A stretch of DNA of 64,000 nt from Flavimaribacter sediminis (GCF_019492055.1 NZ_JAICBX010000002.1:1116001-1180000), one strand, 5' to 3'. Counted from the first letter of the stretch, positions 36,901 through 49,179 are shown. Notes: a model not told the origin generated them from the letters alone. Numbers and translations: made by a program.

Positions 36901-37458
36901 ATGACGTCGCCCTTCGACAACGAACGGGGCGACGAGCGGCCGCTGGAGCGCGGCCGGGTCGTTCACAGGCTTCTGCAGCTTCTGCCCGACCAGGCGCCGG
37001 CCGAACGGCGGCGTCTGGCTGCGCGCTATCTGGGTCGGGCGCTTCCCGACTGGAGCCCGCCGGACTGCGAAGCCCTCGCCGACAGCATTCTTGAGATTCT
37101 GGAGGATCCCCGGTTCGCGCCGGTGTTCTCACCCGCAAGCCGGGCGGAGGTTTCGATGATGGGCACACTGGAGATCGCCGGCGAGCAACGGGCAGTCTCG
37201 GCGCGGCTCGACCGGCTGGCCGTCTCGGAGGGGGAGGTGTTGATCGTCGATTACAAGACCGACCGCAATCCGCCCGCCGACGAAAGCGGGGTCGCCCAGG
37301 TGTACCTGACGCAGCTTGCGCTTTACCGCGCGCTTCTGCAGCCGATCTACCCGGACCGGACGGTGCGCGCGGCGTTGCTCTACACGGAAGCTCCGCGCCT
37401 GATCGTCTGCGACAACCGGCGCCTCGACGAGACGCTTTTAGCGCTGTCGACAATGTGA
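33928..37458 (+). CDS. addA: AddA, double-strand break repair helicase-nuclease
   Basis: 1176 residues. UvrD/Rep-type helicase motifs appear in order: [18 protein letters not shown] (Walker A), [41 protein letters not shown] (motif II), [20 protein letters not shown] (III), [17 protein letters not shown] (V) and [17 protein letters not shown] (VI). The C-terminus carries the RecB-type nuclease [24 protein letters not shown] with the Asp-Asp-Lys core. It is the motor and second nuclease of AddAB, which takes the place of RecBCD. trxA follows after 100 bp with its own Shine-Dalgarno. Confidence 0.96.
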   Translation: MSDSFDITWTQAQQEKASNPARSAWVSANAGSGKTHVLAQRVVRLLLNGCRPSAILCLTYTKAAASEMSNRVFERLAEWTRLDDAALSARLADIEGRRPDALRLAFARQLFARALETPGGLKIQTIHAFCEAVLHQFPLEANVAGHFEVLDEAGARRLLDEAREALLTEVAQEADARLVEAFRNVLAATGQWGMDRLFEEIVGERAAINEFGLAAERQGGEEKLLRRITGLDPDDTEDSILSSVWPLAGFQGPALAEFADVARSQKAKRAREFVDGLMRAEALDEPQDRYTELATLFLTSEGKPRKLASLATKSIQEAIPDLEDRIAEAQDHFIAARDRLQRLRMVFLTCDALVLARRLDSGYEALKRRDGKLDFDDLVARTGALLARDGAGPWVHYKLDRGIDHILVDEAQDTSPEQWAVISRLAAEFFAGQSSRETLRTLFAVGDEKQSIYSFQGARPDLFRIKQREFSLMARDADRHFEQPRLRLSFRSTASVLSAVDDVFEPEEIRRGLGEPGEPVAHSSHRGGEPGVVDLWDMIGKQASDDHDDWRAPFDAIAETAPPAELARRIAGTIVEWLRHEECIVRSGVKRPITAGDILVLVRKRDAFVNALMRELKKAQIPVAGADRLILTGHIAVQDLMALGRVMLMPGDDLSLAAILKSPLFGFDEDMLFRLAAERPERASLFDHLATLAESEGGAWLESYSRLSGLLAIADAASPFEFYARLLGPDGGRQRFLARLGTEAGDILDEFLSFCLDHESGDLPGLQALIASLESASPVIKRELEQGRDEIRIMTGHASKGLEAPVVFLVDSGGKPADERHAPRLQTLPIEAATGLPVSAPLWIPGKSYANSVGDAMKSDWLSAMDDEYRRLLYVGMTRAADRLIVCGYHGIKVPSWRHWHATVKEAFSDNASVTPMTFSAGGAQWEGLRYTQHDAEGFHRQSGPAAPESDHPPLPGALGRPLPKPARLPRPLTPSSTGLAVEAEPSDAPVMTSPFDNERGDERPLERGRVVHRLLQLLPDQAPAERRRLAARYLGRALPDWSPPDCEALADSILEILEDPRFAPVFSPASRAEVSMMGTLEIAGEQRAVSARLDRLAVSEGEVLIVDYKTDRNPPADESGVAQVYLTQLALYRALLQPIYPDRTVRAALLYTEAPRLIVCDNRRLDETLLALSTM

Positions 37459-37558
37459 GCGCGTCCGCCTTGAAATTCTGCCGGCCGTGTCTGATATTAG
37501 ATCCAACGACAGGGTCCGATTCTTTTCGGGCCCGAATTCAATTCGAAGGAGCAAATTC

Positions 37559-37879
37559 ATGGCCACTGTGAAGGTCGACAATGCAAATTTCGAGAAGGAA
37601 GTCCTCAATTCCGCCGAGCCGGTGGTAGTCGACTTCTGGGCCGAATGGTGCGGACCGTGCAAGATGATCGCCCCCAGCCTAGAGGAAATCTCTGCGGAGA
37701 TGGAAGGCAAGATCAAGGTCGCAAAGCTTAACATCGACGAAAATCCGGAGCTCGCCGCCCGCTACGGCGTGCGTTCGATTCCGACGCTGACCATGTTCAA
37801 GGCGGGCGAAGTCGCCGACATGAAGGTGGGCGCTCTGCCGAAATCGGCGCTGTCCAGCTGGATCAGCGGCGCCGTCTGA
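37559..37879 (+). CDS. trxA: Thioredoxin
   Basis: 106 residues from the ATG at 37559, with AAGGAG 7 bp upstream; an in-frame upstream start gives a non-family leader. The active site WCGPC lies in [19 protein letters not shown], the buried Asp is present, and the cis-Pro is in [13 protein letters not shown]. General cytoplasmic disulfide reductase. The addA-trxA-folC order is typical for Hyphomicrobiales. A strong terminator follows. Confidence 0.97.
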   Translation: MATVKVDNANFEKEVLNSAEPVVVDFWAEWCGPCKMIAPSLEEISAEMEGKIKVAKLNIDENPELAARYGVRSIPTLTMFKAGEVADMKVGALPKSALSSWISGAV

Positions 37880-37906
37880 GCCAAACCGCTTTTCCCACGC
37901 ATTCAG

Positions 37907-37940
37907 CCCGCAAGGCTTTAAGGCCTTGCGGGTTTTTCTT
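37907..37940 (+). terminator. Rho-independent terminator of trxA
   Basis: Perfect 10-bp stem CCCGCAAGGC/GCCTTGCGGG (37907-37916 and 37923-37932), a 6-nt loop, and TTTTTCTT. It lies 27 bp after the trxA stop. Confidence 0.92.
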
Positions 37941-38445
37941 TGCCCAGTGCAGGCTGGCTTTGGGTCGCAAAGGCTGGTTTTGCAGTAAGACCGAATCGAT
38001 CCCGGCTCGGGGGCCGGCTTGAAAGAGGGAAGAAAAGCGTAGCAGTTTTAAGTCTTTGTATTTTCTATATATTTCCAGCGCGCGCACCTGTTTGCCTTTT
38101 CCTTTGGCTTTGTTTCGGGAATTTGGATTTTTCGCTCGTTGGAGATCTGGCTTCGTTTCGGGAATCGGCGATTTTCGATACGACGCATCCTCGGAAGCAC
38201 CACAAATTCTACCTTCTTCCGGCGGGCTGAGCGCAACAGGACCGGGCGTTCATCCAATCTGGCTTTGTTTCGGGATTTTCAGTTTTCCATCTTTCAGGAC
38301 GGTCTGGCTTTGTTTCGGGAATCGGCGTTTCTCACCGTTTTTGAGCGCCTGGGCCGACACTGAATCCGTGTTGCGAAAGGCGCATATATAGCACATCCAG
38401 CCCAAAAATGCACCTTAAGTTCTGTCTTTGTTCTGCAGATTGCCG
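37941..38445. other. Gene-free region between trxA and folC
   Basis: About 505 bp after the trxA terminator. Frames open here encode only the repeated DNA (for example W-L-C-F-G-N-R on the plus strand and I-P-E-T-K-P on the minus strand) and match no family I know. Base composition is visibly richer in T and A than the flanks. It contains a degenerate duplicated 19-20-mer (AGGCTGG at about 37950 and 37970) and four copies of a longer direct repeat, annotated separately. No tRNA or terminator is seen. Confidence 0.6.
38105..38333 (+). repeat. Four-copy imperfect direct repeat
   Basis: The core TGGCTTTGTTTCGGGAAT occurs at 38105-38122. It recurs at 38148-38165 with one change (TTC for TTT), at 38260-38277 with the end altered to GGGATT, and at 38305-38322 unchanged. 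Copies 2 and 4 extend further with CGGCG plus a T-rich tail, and copies 2-4 are preceded by TC. Start-to-start distances are 43, 112 and 45 bp, so they form two pairs. The inter-copy sequences are unrelated. Function unknown. Confidence 0.85.
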
Positions 38446-39780
38446 CTACTGTGGCGGGGTTCCGTTTTCGGCCAGGATCTCGCCGACCAGATAGAGCGAG
38501 CCGCAGATCAGGATGCGCGGGGGGACGTCGAGCTTTTTCCAGTCTTCAGCCATCAGGTCGAGCGCCTGGTAGACGTCGATGGCCGGCTGTGCCGTCAGGC
38601 CGGCCCGCGCAGCGTCATCGGCCAGCGCGACCGGATCGATGCCGGCTTCCGAACCGCTGACAGGTATGGCGTAGACGTGGCGCACCATATCCTCAAAGAC
38701 GCGAAAATAACCGAGCGGATCCTTGGTGTTGATCATGCCGGCGATCAGAAACAGCGGCCGCGAGAAACGCTCCTCGAGCTCAGCCAGGGTTTCGGACACG
38801 ACAACGGCCGCGCCCGGATTATGGCCGCCGTCGACCCAAACTTCTGCGCCGGGCAGCGCCGCGTCGACGATCCGGCCGGACGACAGGCGCTGCATGCGGC
38901 CCGGCCAGCTGACAGTCTGCAGGCCTTTTTCGATCGCCTCCGGCGGACAAGCGAACTCCGCGGCCCTGATCGTACGGATGGCGGCGGCCGCATTTGCGAT
39001 CTGGTGGCGGCCGTTCAGCGCGGGCAACGGAAGATCGAGCAGGCCGGTCTCATCCTGATAGACGAGGCGTCCGTGTTCTTCAAAGGCCTGGAAATCCTGT
39101 CCGTAGACGCTCAACGGGCTTCCAAGCCGGTCGGCGGCCGAAACGATCGTTTCGCGCGCCGCGTCCTCGGATTGAGCGCCGACCACAACCGGACATCCCG
39201 GCTTGATAATGCCGGCCTTCTCCGCTGCGATCAGCTCCACCCGGTCACCCAGAAAGGCCTGATGGTCGAGCGCGATCGGCATGATCAGGCTGACTGCGGG
39301 ATCGCTGAGGATGTTGGTTGCGTCGAAACGCCCGCCAAGCCCGACTTCGACAATCGCGACGTCGGCCGGCTGTTCGCTGAAAAGCAGGAACATGACAGCG
39401 GTCAGGATCTCGAAAACCGTTATGGGCTGGCCGCCATTGGCCTCGGCTACGCGTTCGATGGCGTCGGCGAAGAGATCATCGTCGACAAGCTGACCCGGCC
39501 CCGGTTTCGAGGCTATGCGATAGCGCTCATGCCAGCTCACAAGGTGCGGCGAGGTATGGACATGAACGCCAAGGCCGGCCGCTTCCAGCATGGACCGGCA
39601 AAACGCCGTCGCCGACCCCTTGCCGTTGGTGCCGGCCACATGGATGACGGGCGGCAGACGGTCCTGGGGATCGCCGAGGCGGCTCAACAGTTTACGTATG
39701 CGTTCGAGCGTAAGATCGAAACCCTTCGGATGAAGGGTCATCAGTCGTTCGATCGCTTCAGTCGCTCTTGTCTTTGTCAC
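38446..39780 (-). CDS. folC: Bifunctional folylpolyglutamate synthase/dihydrofolate synthase
   Basis: 444 residues from the GTG at 39780, which overlaps the accD 3' end by 23 bp and has GGAG just upstream. An ATG-started form from 39825 is possible but lies deeper in accD. FolC adds glutamate to dihydropteroate and folates. The P-loop [16 protein letters not shown], the [15 protein letters not shown] omega loop, [15 protein letters not shown] and [11 protein letters not shown] are all present. Last gene of the trpF-trpB-trpA-accD-folC run. Confidence 0.94.
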   Translation of the reverse strand: MTKTRATEAIERLMTLHPKGFDLTLERIRKLLSRLGDPQDRLPPVIHVAGTNGKGSATAFCRSMLEAAGLGVHVHTSPHLVSWHERYRIASKPGPGQLVDDDLFADAIERVAEANGGQPITVFEILTAVMFLLFSEQPADVAIVEVGLGGRFDATNILSDPAVSLIMPIALDHQAFLGDRVELIAAEKAGIIKPGCPVVVGAQSEDAARETIVSAADRLGSPLSVYGQDFQAFEEHGRLVYQDETGLLDLPLPALNGRHQIANAAAAIRTIRAAEFACPPEAIEKGLQTVSWPGRMQRLSSGRIVDAALPGAEVWVDGGHNPGAAVVVSETLAELEERFSRPLFLIAGMINTKDPLGYFRVFEDMVRHVYAIPVSGSEAGIDPVALADDAARAGLTAQPAIDVYQALDLMAEDWKKLDVPPRILICGSLYLVGEILAENGTPPQ

Positions 39781-40762
39781 CTGGCTCCGGTCCGGCGGCG
39801 TCGGACGTCTCGAGTTCCTCGTCAACAGCGGGCGGTTCCGCGGTTTCGGCCAGCGGCGCTTCGGCTTCCGGCTCCCCTGCGACTGCCTCAGGGCCGACAG
39901 GCTCTTCAGGCGCAGGCAGTCCCATCAGCATCCTGAGCAGGCTGACAAGCGTGTCCGGCAGTTCGTGGCGGGTCACCACCATATCGACCATGCCGTGTTC
40001 CATCAGGTATTCCGATGTCTGGAAGCCTTCCGGAAGCTTCTCATGGACGGTCTGCTCAATGACGCGCTTGCCGGCAAATCCGATCTCCGCGCCCGGTTCG
40101 GCGATATGGATGTCGCCGAGCATGGCGTAGGACGCCGTTACGCCGCCGGTCGTCGGGTTGGTCAGCACGACGATATAGGGCAGGCCCGCCTCTTTCAGCA
40201 TTTCCACGGCGACCGTGGTCTTGGGCAACTGCATCAGGGAGAGAATGCCTTCCTGCATGCGCGCGCCGCCGGAAGCGGGAAACATCACCAGCGGGCATTC
40301 GTTCCTGATCGCCGTCTCGAAGGCCTGGACGATCGCCTCGCCCGCAGCCACGCCGAGCGAACCGCCGATGAAGTTGAAATCATGCGCGCAGGCGACGAGC
40401 TTCAGCCCCTTGACTGTCCCGATGCCTGCGACGATGGAATCTTCCAGACCTGTCTTTGATCGATTGTCGCGCAGCCGGTCGGTGTATTTTTTGGAATCGC
40501 GGAATTTCAGCGGATCCTGCTGAACCTGCGGCGCGGGCAACTCCTCGAATTCGCCCGCGTCGAACAGGTAGCCAAGACGCTGCCGCGCTGTGACCCGCAT
40601 GTGGTGGCCGGACCCCGGAATGACCCACATGTTTTCCTCAAGATCGGTGTGAAACACCATCTCACCGGTCGACGGGCATTTGATCCAGAGGTTTTCCGGC
40701 ACCTCACGGCGGCCAAGCATGGAGCCGAATTTCGGCCGTACAAAGCTGGTAATCCAGTTCAA
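39758..40762 (-). CDS. accD: Acetyl-CoA carboxylase carboxyltransferase beta subunit, zinc ribbon degenerate
   Basis: 334 residues. The crotonase-fold body is standard ([51 protein letters not shown]). With AccA it transfers carboxyl from biotin to acetyl-CoA in fatty acid synthesis. The N-terminal zinc ribbon, normally four Cys in two CxxC pairs, is reduced to Cys29: KCPSTG replaces KCPxCG and VIPGSG replaces VCPxCG. The surrounding residues (LWIKCP, HTDLEEN, GHHMR) are conserved, so the fold is probably kept without zinc, as in other rhizobial AccD. The last about 50 residues are acidic and low-complexity. Confidence 0.95.
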   Translation of the reverse strand: MNWITSFVRPKFGSMLGRREVPENLWIKCPSTGEMVFHTDLEENMWVIPGSGHHMRVTARQRLGYLFDAGEFEELPAPQVQQDPLKFRDSKKYTDRLRDNRSKTGLEDSIVAGIGTVKGLKLVACAHDFNFIGGSLGVAAGEAIVQAFETAIRNECPLVMFPASGGARMQEGILSLMQLPKTTVAVEMLKEAGLPYIVVLTNPTTGGVTASYAMLGDIHIAEPGAEIGFAGKRVIEQTVHEKLPEGFQTSEYLMEHGMVDMVVTRHELPDTLVSLLRMLMGLPAPEEPVGPEAVAGEPEAEAPLAETAEPPAVDEELETSDAAGPEPGDKDKSD

Positions 40763-40811
40763 GGCGAACTCCTGTCAATCTGGAGTGTTACGTACCTTCA
40801 TAATTGGTTAT

Positions 40812-41651
40812 TTATTCGGCTGCGGCAAGGCGTGCGGCGCGCACTCCGTCGGCAAGAGACCGAACAAGATCGGTTACGGCTTGCACCGTATCTCCGGTGG
40901 CGCCGTTCTGATCGTCAAGCGAACCGGCGATAGCGTTTACGATCGCCGTTCCAACGACGACGCCGTCCGCCGTCGCTCCGATGGCGCGCGCCTGCTCGCC
41001 GGTCTTCACGCCGAAGCCGACGCAGACCGGCAGTTGCGTGTGACGCTTGATGCGCCTGACAGCGGCGCCGACATTGTCCGTATCGGGCAGGGCCGAACCG
41101 GTGATCCCGGTCATCGAGACGTAGTAGACGAACCCCGACGTATTGTTGAGAACGGCGGGAAGGCGCCGATCGTCGGTGGTTGGCGTCGCCAGACGGATGA
41201 AGTTGACGCCCTTCTCCAGCGCGGGCAGGCACAATTCGTCGTCCATTTCCGGCGGCAGATCGACAATGATCAGCCCGTCGAGACCGGCGGCGACTGCTTC
41301 GGTCAGGAAGCGGTCCACACCGTAAATGTAGATCGGGTTGTAGTATCCCATGATCACGATCGGCGTCTCGTTGTCGGTCTTCCGGAACTCGCGGACCATT
41401 TCAAGGGTCTTCGCCAGGGTCTGGCCGCCCTTCAGAGCCCTTTGTCCCGCCGCCTGGATGGACGGGCCGTCGGCCATGGGATCGGAAAACGGCGCGCCCA
41501 GTTCGATGACGTCGGCGCCGGCCGCCGGCAGCGCCTTCATGATTTCCAGCGAGGCGGCGTAATCCGGGTCGCCTCCCATGAAATAGGTCACCAGCGCCGG
41601 GCGTCCCTCCGCAGCAAGCGCCGCAAACCTTTTGTCCATACGTTCGGTCAT
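40812..41651 (-). CDS. trpA: Tryptophan synthase alpha chain
   Basis: 279 residues from the ATG at 41651, 8 bp after trpB. TrpA cleaves indole-3-glycerol phosphate to indole and glyceraldehyde 3-phosphate. [20 protein letters not shown] contains the catalytic Glu and Asp, and [21 protein letters not shown] the barrel core. [13 protein letters not shown] holds the phosphate-binding Gly-rich segment. It precedes accD by 49 bp. Confidence 0.96.
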   Translation of the reverse strand: MTERMDKRFAALAAEGRPALVTYFMGGDPDYAASLEIMKALPAAGADVIELGAPFSDPMADGPSIQAAGQRALKGGQTLAKTLEMVREFRKTDNETPIVIMGYYNPIYIYGVDRFLTEAVAAGLDGLIIVDLPPEMDDELCLPALEKGVNFIRLATPTTDDRRLPAVLNNTSGFVYYVSMTGITGSALPDTDNVGAAVRRIKRHTQLPVCVGFGVKTGEQARAIGATADGVVVGTAIVNAIAGSLDDQNGATGDTVQAVTDLVRSLADGVRAARLAAAE

Positions 41652-41659
41652 GTCCGCTC

Positions 41660-42892
41660 CTACAACTCGATGCCGAGGTGGCGGGCCGCAGTGAAGACGT
41701 CCTTGTCTCCCCGGCCGCACAGATTCATGACGATGATCTGATCCCGGTCCATATCCGGCGCCCGCTTGATGACTTCGGCGAGCGCATGCGACGGCTCGAG
41801 CGCAGGAATGATGCCCTCGACGCGCGTGAGCCTCTGGAATGCGGCCAGCGCCTCGTCATCCATGATCGGCACATATTCCACCCGGCCCATATCCTTCAGC
41901 CAGGAATGCTCCGGACCGATGCCCGGATAATCGAGGCCGGCGGATATGGAATGGCCCTCCTCGATCTGACCATCGGCGTCCTGCAGCAGATAGGTGCGGT
42001 TGCCATGCAGAACGCCGGGGCTGCCGGCCGTCAGCGAGGCGCAATGTTCGTCCGTGTCGAGCCCCTTGCCGCCGGCTTCGACGCCGACGATCGCGACCTG
42101 CTTGTCGTCGAGGAAGGGGTGGAACAGGCCGATGGCGTTGGATCCCCCGCCAACGGCTGCGACCAGCATGTCCGGCAGGCGGCCTTCCGCCTCCATGATC
42201 TGCTCGCGAACCTCGCGGCCGATCACCGACTGCAGGTCACGCACCATCTCCGGATAGGGATGCGGTCCGGCGGCGGTGCCGATCAGGTAATAGGTGTTCT
42301 CGACATTCGTCACCCAGTCGCGCAACGCCTCGTTCATCGCGTCCTTGAGGGTGCCGTTGCCGGCCTCGACAGGGATGACCTCGGCGCCGAGAAGCTTCAT
42401 GCGGAACACGTTGGGCGCTTGGCGTTCAACATCGGTCGCGCCCATGTAGACGACGCAGGGGAGCCCGAAGCGCGCGGCGACCGTTGCAGTGGCGACGCCG
42501 TGCTGACCGGCGCCCGTCTCGGCGATGATGCGCGTCTTGCCCATGCGCTTGGCGAGCAGAATCTGGCCCAGGCAATTGTTGATCTTGTGAGACCCGGTGT
42601 GATTGAGTTCGTCGCGCTTGAAATAGATCTTCGCGCCGCCCAGCTCCTCCGTCATCCGCTCGGCGAAATAGAGCGGGCTCGGCCGGCCGGTGTAGTGCGT
42701 GTTGAGATTGTCCAGTTCGCGCTTGTACTCGGGATCCGACTTCGCGAAGGCCCACGCCTCCTGCAGGTCGAGGATGAGCGGCATCAGGGTTTCGGCAACG
42801 AAACGACCGCCGAAAATTCCGAAGCGGCCGTCCTCGTCGGGACCGGCGCGAAATGAATTCGGTTCAATGGGCTTGTTCACGGACACTTCCAT
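41660..42892 (-). CDS. trpB: Tryptophan synthase beta chain
   Basis: 410 residues from the ATG at 42892. A GTG at 42880 has a better Shine-Dalgarno (GGAAG) and would give the usual rhizobial N-terminus [11 protein letters not shown], so the true start may be there. TrpB condenses indole with serine using [23 protein letters not shown] carries the PLP Lys, [20 protein letters not shown] the catalytic loop, and [17 protein letters not shown] the phosphate-binding loop. Coupled to trpA downstream and trpF upstream. Confidence 0.96.
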   Translation of the reverse strand: MEVSVNKPIEPNSFRAGPDEDGRFGIFGGRFVAETLMPLILDLQEAWAFAKSDPEYKRELDNLNTHYTGRPSPLYFAERMTEELGGAKIYFKRDELNHTGSHKINNCLGQILLAKRMGKTRIIAETGAGQHGVATATVAARFGLPCVVYMGATDVERQAPNVFRMKLLGAEVIPVEAGNGTLKDAMNEALRDWVTNVENTYYLIGTAAGPHPYPEMVRDLQSVIGREVREQIMEAEGRLPDMLVAAVGGGSNAIGLFHPFLDDKQVAIVGVEAGGKGLDTDEHCASLTAGSPGVLHGNRTYLLQDADGQIEEGHSISAGLDYPGIGPEHSWLKDMGRVEYVPIMDDEALAAFQRLTRVEGIIPALEPSHALAEVIKRAPDMDRDQIIVMNLCGRGDKDVFTAARHLGIEL

Positions 42893-42910
42893 ATCATAGC
42901 GACTTGCACA

Positions 42911-43567
42911 TCAGGCCGCGGGCTGGCTGACAGCTGCGACCTTTTCGAAAAACCGGGAGATCAGTGCGCTGTCCTTGACCCCCGGAGCGGATTCCACGCC
43001 CGACGATATGTCGATCGCCCTGGCGCCGGTGGTTTCAAGGGCGGCGCGGACATTGCCCGCATTGAGACCCCCGGAAAGCATGTAATCGATATCGCCGTCA
43101 AGCGCGCGCAGCAGCGACCAGTCGAAGGAGACGCCGTTGCCGCCGGGAAGCTCCGAACCTGCAGGCGCCTTGGCGTCAAGCAGGAAACGGTCTGCGACGC
43201 CGCGCCAGGCCTGTATCGCTTCGATATCGGCCGCCTCGCGTATCGAGAAAACCTTGATGACGGGCAGGCCGTAGCGCGCGCGAAGCTCGCGAACGCGTTC
43301 CGGCGTCTCGCCGCCGTGAAGCTGCAGATAATCCGGTTTGACCTCATCCACGATCCGGTCGAGGACGGCGTCGTCGGCGTTTACGGTGACGGCCACGACG
43401 GACGCGCGATCGCCGATCAGGCGGCGCAGGCGGCCGGCTTCTTCCGGCGTCACGTTTCGCGGGCTTTTCTCGAAGAAGATGAAGCCGATAAGGGACGCCC
43501 CCGAGGCAAGCGCCGCCTCGATGGTCTCTTTCGTCCTCATGCCGCAGATCTTGACCGTCGTCGTCAT
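42911..43567 (-). CDS. trpF: Phosphoribosylanthranilate isomerase
   Basis: 218 residues. TrpF performs the Amadori rearrangement of N-(5'-phosphoribosyl)anthranilate. KICGMRTKETIEAAL has the catalytic Cys, GFIFFEKSPRNVTPE the conserved phosphate region, FLLDAKAPAGSELPGGNG the catalytic Asp and glycine loop, and MLSGGLNAGNVRAAL and DISSGVESAPGVKD close the barrel. First gene of the trpF-trpB-trpA-accD-folC unit. trpC, D and E are not in the window, the usual split in alphaproteobacteria. Confidence 0.96.
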   Translation of the reverse strand: MTTTVKICGMRTKETIEAALASGASLIGFIFFEKSPRNVTPEEAGRLRRLIGDRASVVAVTVNADDAVLDRIVDEVKPDYLQLHGGETPERVRELRARYGLPVIKVFSIREAADIEAIQAWRGVADRFLLDAKAPAGSELPGGNGVSFDWSLLRALDGDIDYMLSGGLNAGNVRAALETTGARAIDISSGVESAPGVKDSALISRFFEKVAAVSQPAA

Positions 43568-43633
43568 GCGCCGCTCGTCGCATGAATCCGTTGCAAAGTC
43601 GAGAGTTTTCGTGGTTTTGCGGGGCGACGAAAC

Positions 43634-44362
43634 TCAGCCGAAGTCGACGGCGTGAAGCGCCGAACCGTGGCGCTTCAGCCAGGTTTTCGCCTCGTCCGTG
43701 CGCGGGCAGAGCGTCCGGCAGAGTTTCCAGAAACCGGGGCCGTGATTCATTTCGCGCAGGTGCGCGACTTCGTGGGCGGCCAGATAATCGAGCACGTGAT
43801 CGGGCGCCATGATGATGCGCCAGGAAAAGGAGAGATTGCCTTCCGAGGAACAGGATCCCCAGCGGCTGCGCGTGTCCTTGAGGCGGATGGCCCGGGGCTT
43901 GCGGCCAAGGGCGGAGGCATGACGGGCGACGGCGGCCTCGAGTTCCGCGCGGGCCTCGCGCCTGAGATAATCGACAATCCGTCGGGCCAGATGTTCGGGC
44001 GCGCCGCCGACGAACAGAATGCGCCCCTCACCGGTCTCGCGGGCCTCGGTGAGACCGCGCGCCGCGCCGGTGCGACGGATAGTGTGATCAACGCCGCGAA
44101 TCTGGATCGATCCGCCGTCCGCGAGCGAATTCGGCCTGGGCAATTTGCCGAGCCGGGACGATAGCCAGCCATTGTTGCGCAGGAGGAACCGCTCGACTTC
44201 ACGGTCGCTGACGCCTGGCGGCACGGTCATGCGCAGGGCCCGGCCGCCCGGTTCGATCCTGAGCGTGAGCCGCGTCGCACGGCTGTGTTCCCGGATCGTC
44301 AGGGGCAGTCGCCTGCCGGCTACGGCGATATCGCGTTCCTTCGGATTGGCTGGCAATGTCAT
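43634..44362 (-). CDS. YgjP-like zinc metallopeptidase (DUF45, M48 family)
   Basis: 242 residues from the ATG at 44362; the frame is open to 44419, but that part looks non-coding. The zinc motif HEVAHLREMNH (HExxH plus distal His) lies in YLAAHEVAHLREMNHGPGFW, and the DUF45 hallmark DTRSRWGSCSSEGNLSFSWR precedes it. Members are WLM/SprT-related predicted proteases of unknown target. Monocistronic, 66 bp upstream of trpF on the same strand. Confidence 0.87.
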   Translation of the reverse strand: MTLPANPKERDIAVAGRRLPLTIREHSRATRLTLRIEPGGRALRMTVPPGVSDREVERFLLRNNGWLSSRLGKLPRPNSLADGGSIQIRGVDHTIRRTGAARGLTEARETGEGRILFVGGAPEHLARRIVDYLRREARAELEAAVARHASALGRKPRAIRLKDTRSRWGSCSSEGNLSFSWRIIMAPDHVLDYLAAHEVAHLREMNHGPGFWKLCRTLCPRTDEAKTWLKRHGSALHAVDFG

Positions 44363-44410
44363 CAACCGGATTGTCTTCAGGAAATACCTAGCTGATTCTG
44401 ATTCAATAGC

Positions 44411-44442
44411 GCAAAACAAAAGAGCGCCCGAAGAGCGCTCTT
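44411..44442 (-). terminator. Rho-independent terminator of the DUF2852 gene
   Basis: Stem AAGAGCGC/GCGCTCTT (44420-44427 with 44435-44442), 7-nt loop, followed on the minus strand by TTGTTTTG. It lies about 28 bp past the DUF2852 stop. Confidence 0.75.
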
Positions 44443-44470
44443 GAAGTGTTGCTGTTCAGGCGATGGCCTG

Positions 44471-44887
44471 TCAGTCGTTGTCCTCGAAGCGATCACGTCC
44501 GGGCTTGCGCTGGGACATGAAGCGGTCGAACTCTTCCTGGTCCTTGGCGCGGCGCAGTTCGCGAAGATAGTCGTCAAATTCCTGACGCGCTTCATCGAGC
44601 TTGCGGCGCTCTTCCTCGATACGCTTGAGTTCAGTTTCACGCCACTCGTCGAAAGCGACGTTTCCGGTGCGCGCATGAAAGCCGCCGTGACGGCGGGTAT
44701 GCTTGCAGCCGAAGGCCTTGCCACTCGTGGCCTTTCTGAAGTCCTGCTTGAATTCGTCGAGCCGGTCGCCCCAGATAATGTAGGCGAGCATGGCCAGGCC
44801 GAGCGGCCAGAACACGACAAATCCCAGAACCATCAGGCCGATAGTGAGAGGCGTCCAGGCCGGACGGAGCATTGAGGTGTTGGTCAT
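44471..44887 (-). CDS. DUF2852 membrane protein
   Basis: 138 residues from the ATG at 44887 (an in-frame ATG at 44905 is an alternative). One long hydrophobic region (WTPLTIGLMVLGFVVFWPLGLAMLAYIIWGD) makes one or two membrane helices. A Phe/Gly-rich linker and a highly charged coiled coil follow (ETELKRIEEERRKLDEARQEFDDYLRELRR). This matches DUF2852, a family of unknown function found mainly in alphaproteobacteria. Monocistronic, with its own terminator. Confidence 0.85.
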   Translation of the reverse strand: MTNTSMLRPAWTPLTIGLMVLGFVVFWPLGLAMLAYIIWGDRLDEFKQDFRKATSGKAFGCKHTRRHGGFHARTGNVAFDEWRETELKRIEEERRKLDEARQEFDDYLRELRRAKDQEEFDRFMSQRKPGRDRFEDND

Positions 44888-45014
44888 TGAATAGCCCTTG
44901 TTCAAACAGACGAGACGAAAGTGTCTGCGCGAAAAACCATGTGGGTGGTGAACGCCGCTGATTCAAGAAAGATTCAGAAGTTACCAAGCAAGCTATTGAA
45001 TAAATTAAGTTTTC

Positions 45015-46325
45015 TCAGGCGCTTTTGGCTGTCTTGCGAGACCGGGTCGGGCGCTTCGCCGCGGGTTTGGCCGCCGGCGCCGGCTTTTTCGGCGCTTCGT
45101 TGTGGGTGCGCATGAAGTCGAGTATGCGTGGCGCGATCTCCGAGCGGAACCGCGATCCGTTAAACACCCCGTAGTGACCGACCTTGGGCTGCATGTAATG
45201 CATGCGCTTGTCGTCGGGAATGTTCGGGCAGATATCGTGCGCGGCCTTGGTCTGGCCGACGCCGGAAATGTCGTCATTCTCGCCTTCGACGGTCAACAGC
45301 GCCACGCGCTTGATCGCCGACGGGTCGATCAGTTCGTCGCGATGCATGAACTCGCCCTTGGGCAGCGCGTGCTGGATGAAGACGCGCTCCACCGTCTGCA
45401 GGTAGAACTCGGCCGTCAGATCCATGACGGCGAGATACTCGTCATAGAATTCCCGGTGTTTTTCCGCCGAATCGCCATCATTGACGACCAGGTGCTGGAA
45501 GAAATCCTTCTGCGCGATCATATGCTTGTCGAGATTCATCGACATGAAGCCGGAAAGCTGCAGGAAGCCGGGATAGACTTCGCGCATGAAGCCCGGCTGC
45601 GGCCAGGGCACGCGCATGATGACATTGTCGCGAAACCACTCGATCGGGCGATTTTCCGCAAGTTCGTTGACGGCGGTCGGATTCTTGCGCGTGTCGATGG
45701 GTCCGCCCATCAGCGTCATCGAGCGGGGAACCTGACCGTCATTGTGCTTTTCCATCTGCGCCACAGCGGCGAGAACCGGGACGGACGGCTGGCACACGGC
45801 CATGACATGGGTGTCTGCGCCCATGAAGTGCAGCATCGAAATGATGTAGTCGATGAAATCGTCCAGGTCGAAGAAGCCGTCCGACAAGGGCACCATGCGG
45901 GCGTCCGTCCAGTCGGTGATATAGACGTCGGCGTATGGAAGCAGCGTTTCCACGGTTCCGCGCAGCAATGTCGCATAGTGGCCGGACATCGGCGCGACAA
46001 CCAGGATCTTCGGGTTCTTGCCGCGATAATTCGCCGGCATTGACCGTTCGAAATGGATAAGGCTGCAGAAAGGGCGTTCCCACACGATCTTTTCGTGCAC
46101 GGAGACCTTCTGCGCGTTGATCGAAATTTCATCGATGCCGAATTCGGGTTTGCCGTAACGGCGCGTCGTCCGTTCGAACAGCTCGAAGCTGGCCGCCATC
46201 GCCCTGCCGAATGTCGTGCGGGACATCGGATTTAGCGGATTGGCGTAGGTCATACGCATCGCGTCTGCCGCCGTCCTCCAGGGGAACATGGCGGCGTGGC
46301 CCAATTCGTAAAATTGATAGAACAT
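45015..46325 (-). CDS. phaZ: Intracellular polyhydroxyalkanoate depolymerase
   Basis: 436 residues. The alpha/beta-hydrolase core has the nucleophile in HVMAVCQPSVPVLAA: a Cys (Cys178), as in intracellular PHB depolymerases, in place of the lipase Ser. MTLMGGPIDTRKNPT, TVEGENDDISGVGQT (likely Asp) and PKVGHYGVFNGSRFR (likely His) complete the triad. It mobilises stored polyhydroxybutyrate. The last about 25 residues are a Lys/Ala/Pro-rich tail (KKPAPAAKPAAKRPTR). A possible PhaR site lies in the upstream gap. It sits between gyrB and DUF2852 and appears monocistronic. Confidence 0.93.
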   Translation of the reverse strand: MFYQFYELGHAAMFPWRTAADAMRMTYANPLNPMSRTTFGRAMAASFELFERTTRRYGKPEFGIDEISINAQKVSVHEKIVWERPFCSLIHFERSMPANYRGKNPKILVVAPMSGHYATLLRGTVETLLPYADVYITDWTDARMVPLSDGFFDLDDFIDYIISMLHFMGADTHVMAVCQPSVPVLAAVAQMEKHNDGQVPRSMTLMGGPIDTRKNPTAVNELAENRPIEWFRDNVIMRVPWPQPGFMREVYPGFLQLSGFMSMNLDKHMIAQKDFFQHLVVNDGDSAEKHREFYDEYLAVMDLTAEFYLQTVERVFIQHALPKGEFMHRDELIDPSAIKRVALLTVEGENDDISGVGQTKAAHDICPNIPDDKRMHYMQPKVGHYGVFNGSRFRSEIAPRILDFMRTHNEAPKKPAPAAKPAAKRPTRSRKTAKSA

Positions 46326-46424
46326 ATGCGATCAAACCTCTGCGGGACGCAAACCGCCGATTTTCGCCAAGCTCATGCGTCGGGATCGGCAGACCCGGTT
46401 CAGCCGAGCCAAACTAGCATTTTT

Positions 46425-46440
46425 TTGCTGCGACGCAACA
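46425..46440. promoter_or_regulatory. Possible PhaR (AniA) binding site upstream of phaZ
   Basis: TTGCTGCGACGCAACA has TTGC/GCAA outer arms and a TGCG-A-CGCA core palindrome, about 100 bp upstream of phaZ. PhaR of Paracoccus and rhizobia binds TGC/GCA-rich sites near phasin and PHA genes. The link rests on that resemblance and on position. Confidence 0.35.
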
Positions 46441-46522
46441 GCGCGAATCAAATGTTACGTAACTCTCTGTACTCGCTCGTTGATTCTCACCAACTCACGG
46501 CGCTGAGAGGCAATACAGACCG

Positions 46523-49177
<2,655 letters not shown>

Positions 49178-49179
49178 TC

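Noticed and set aside
38048-38391. Several small open frames within the trxA-folC gap, on both strands
   Set aside because: They translate the direct repeats in different frames (WLCFGNR, IPETKP), have no ribosome-binding sites, and the repeat is not kept in one frame.
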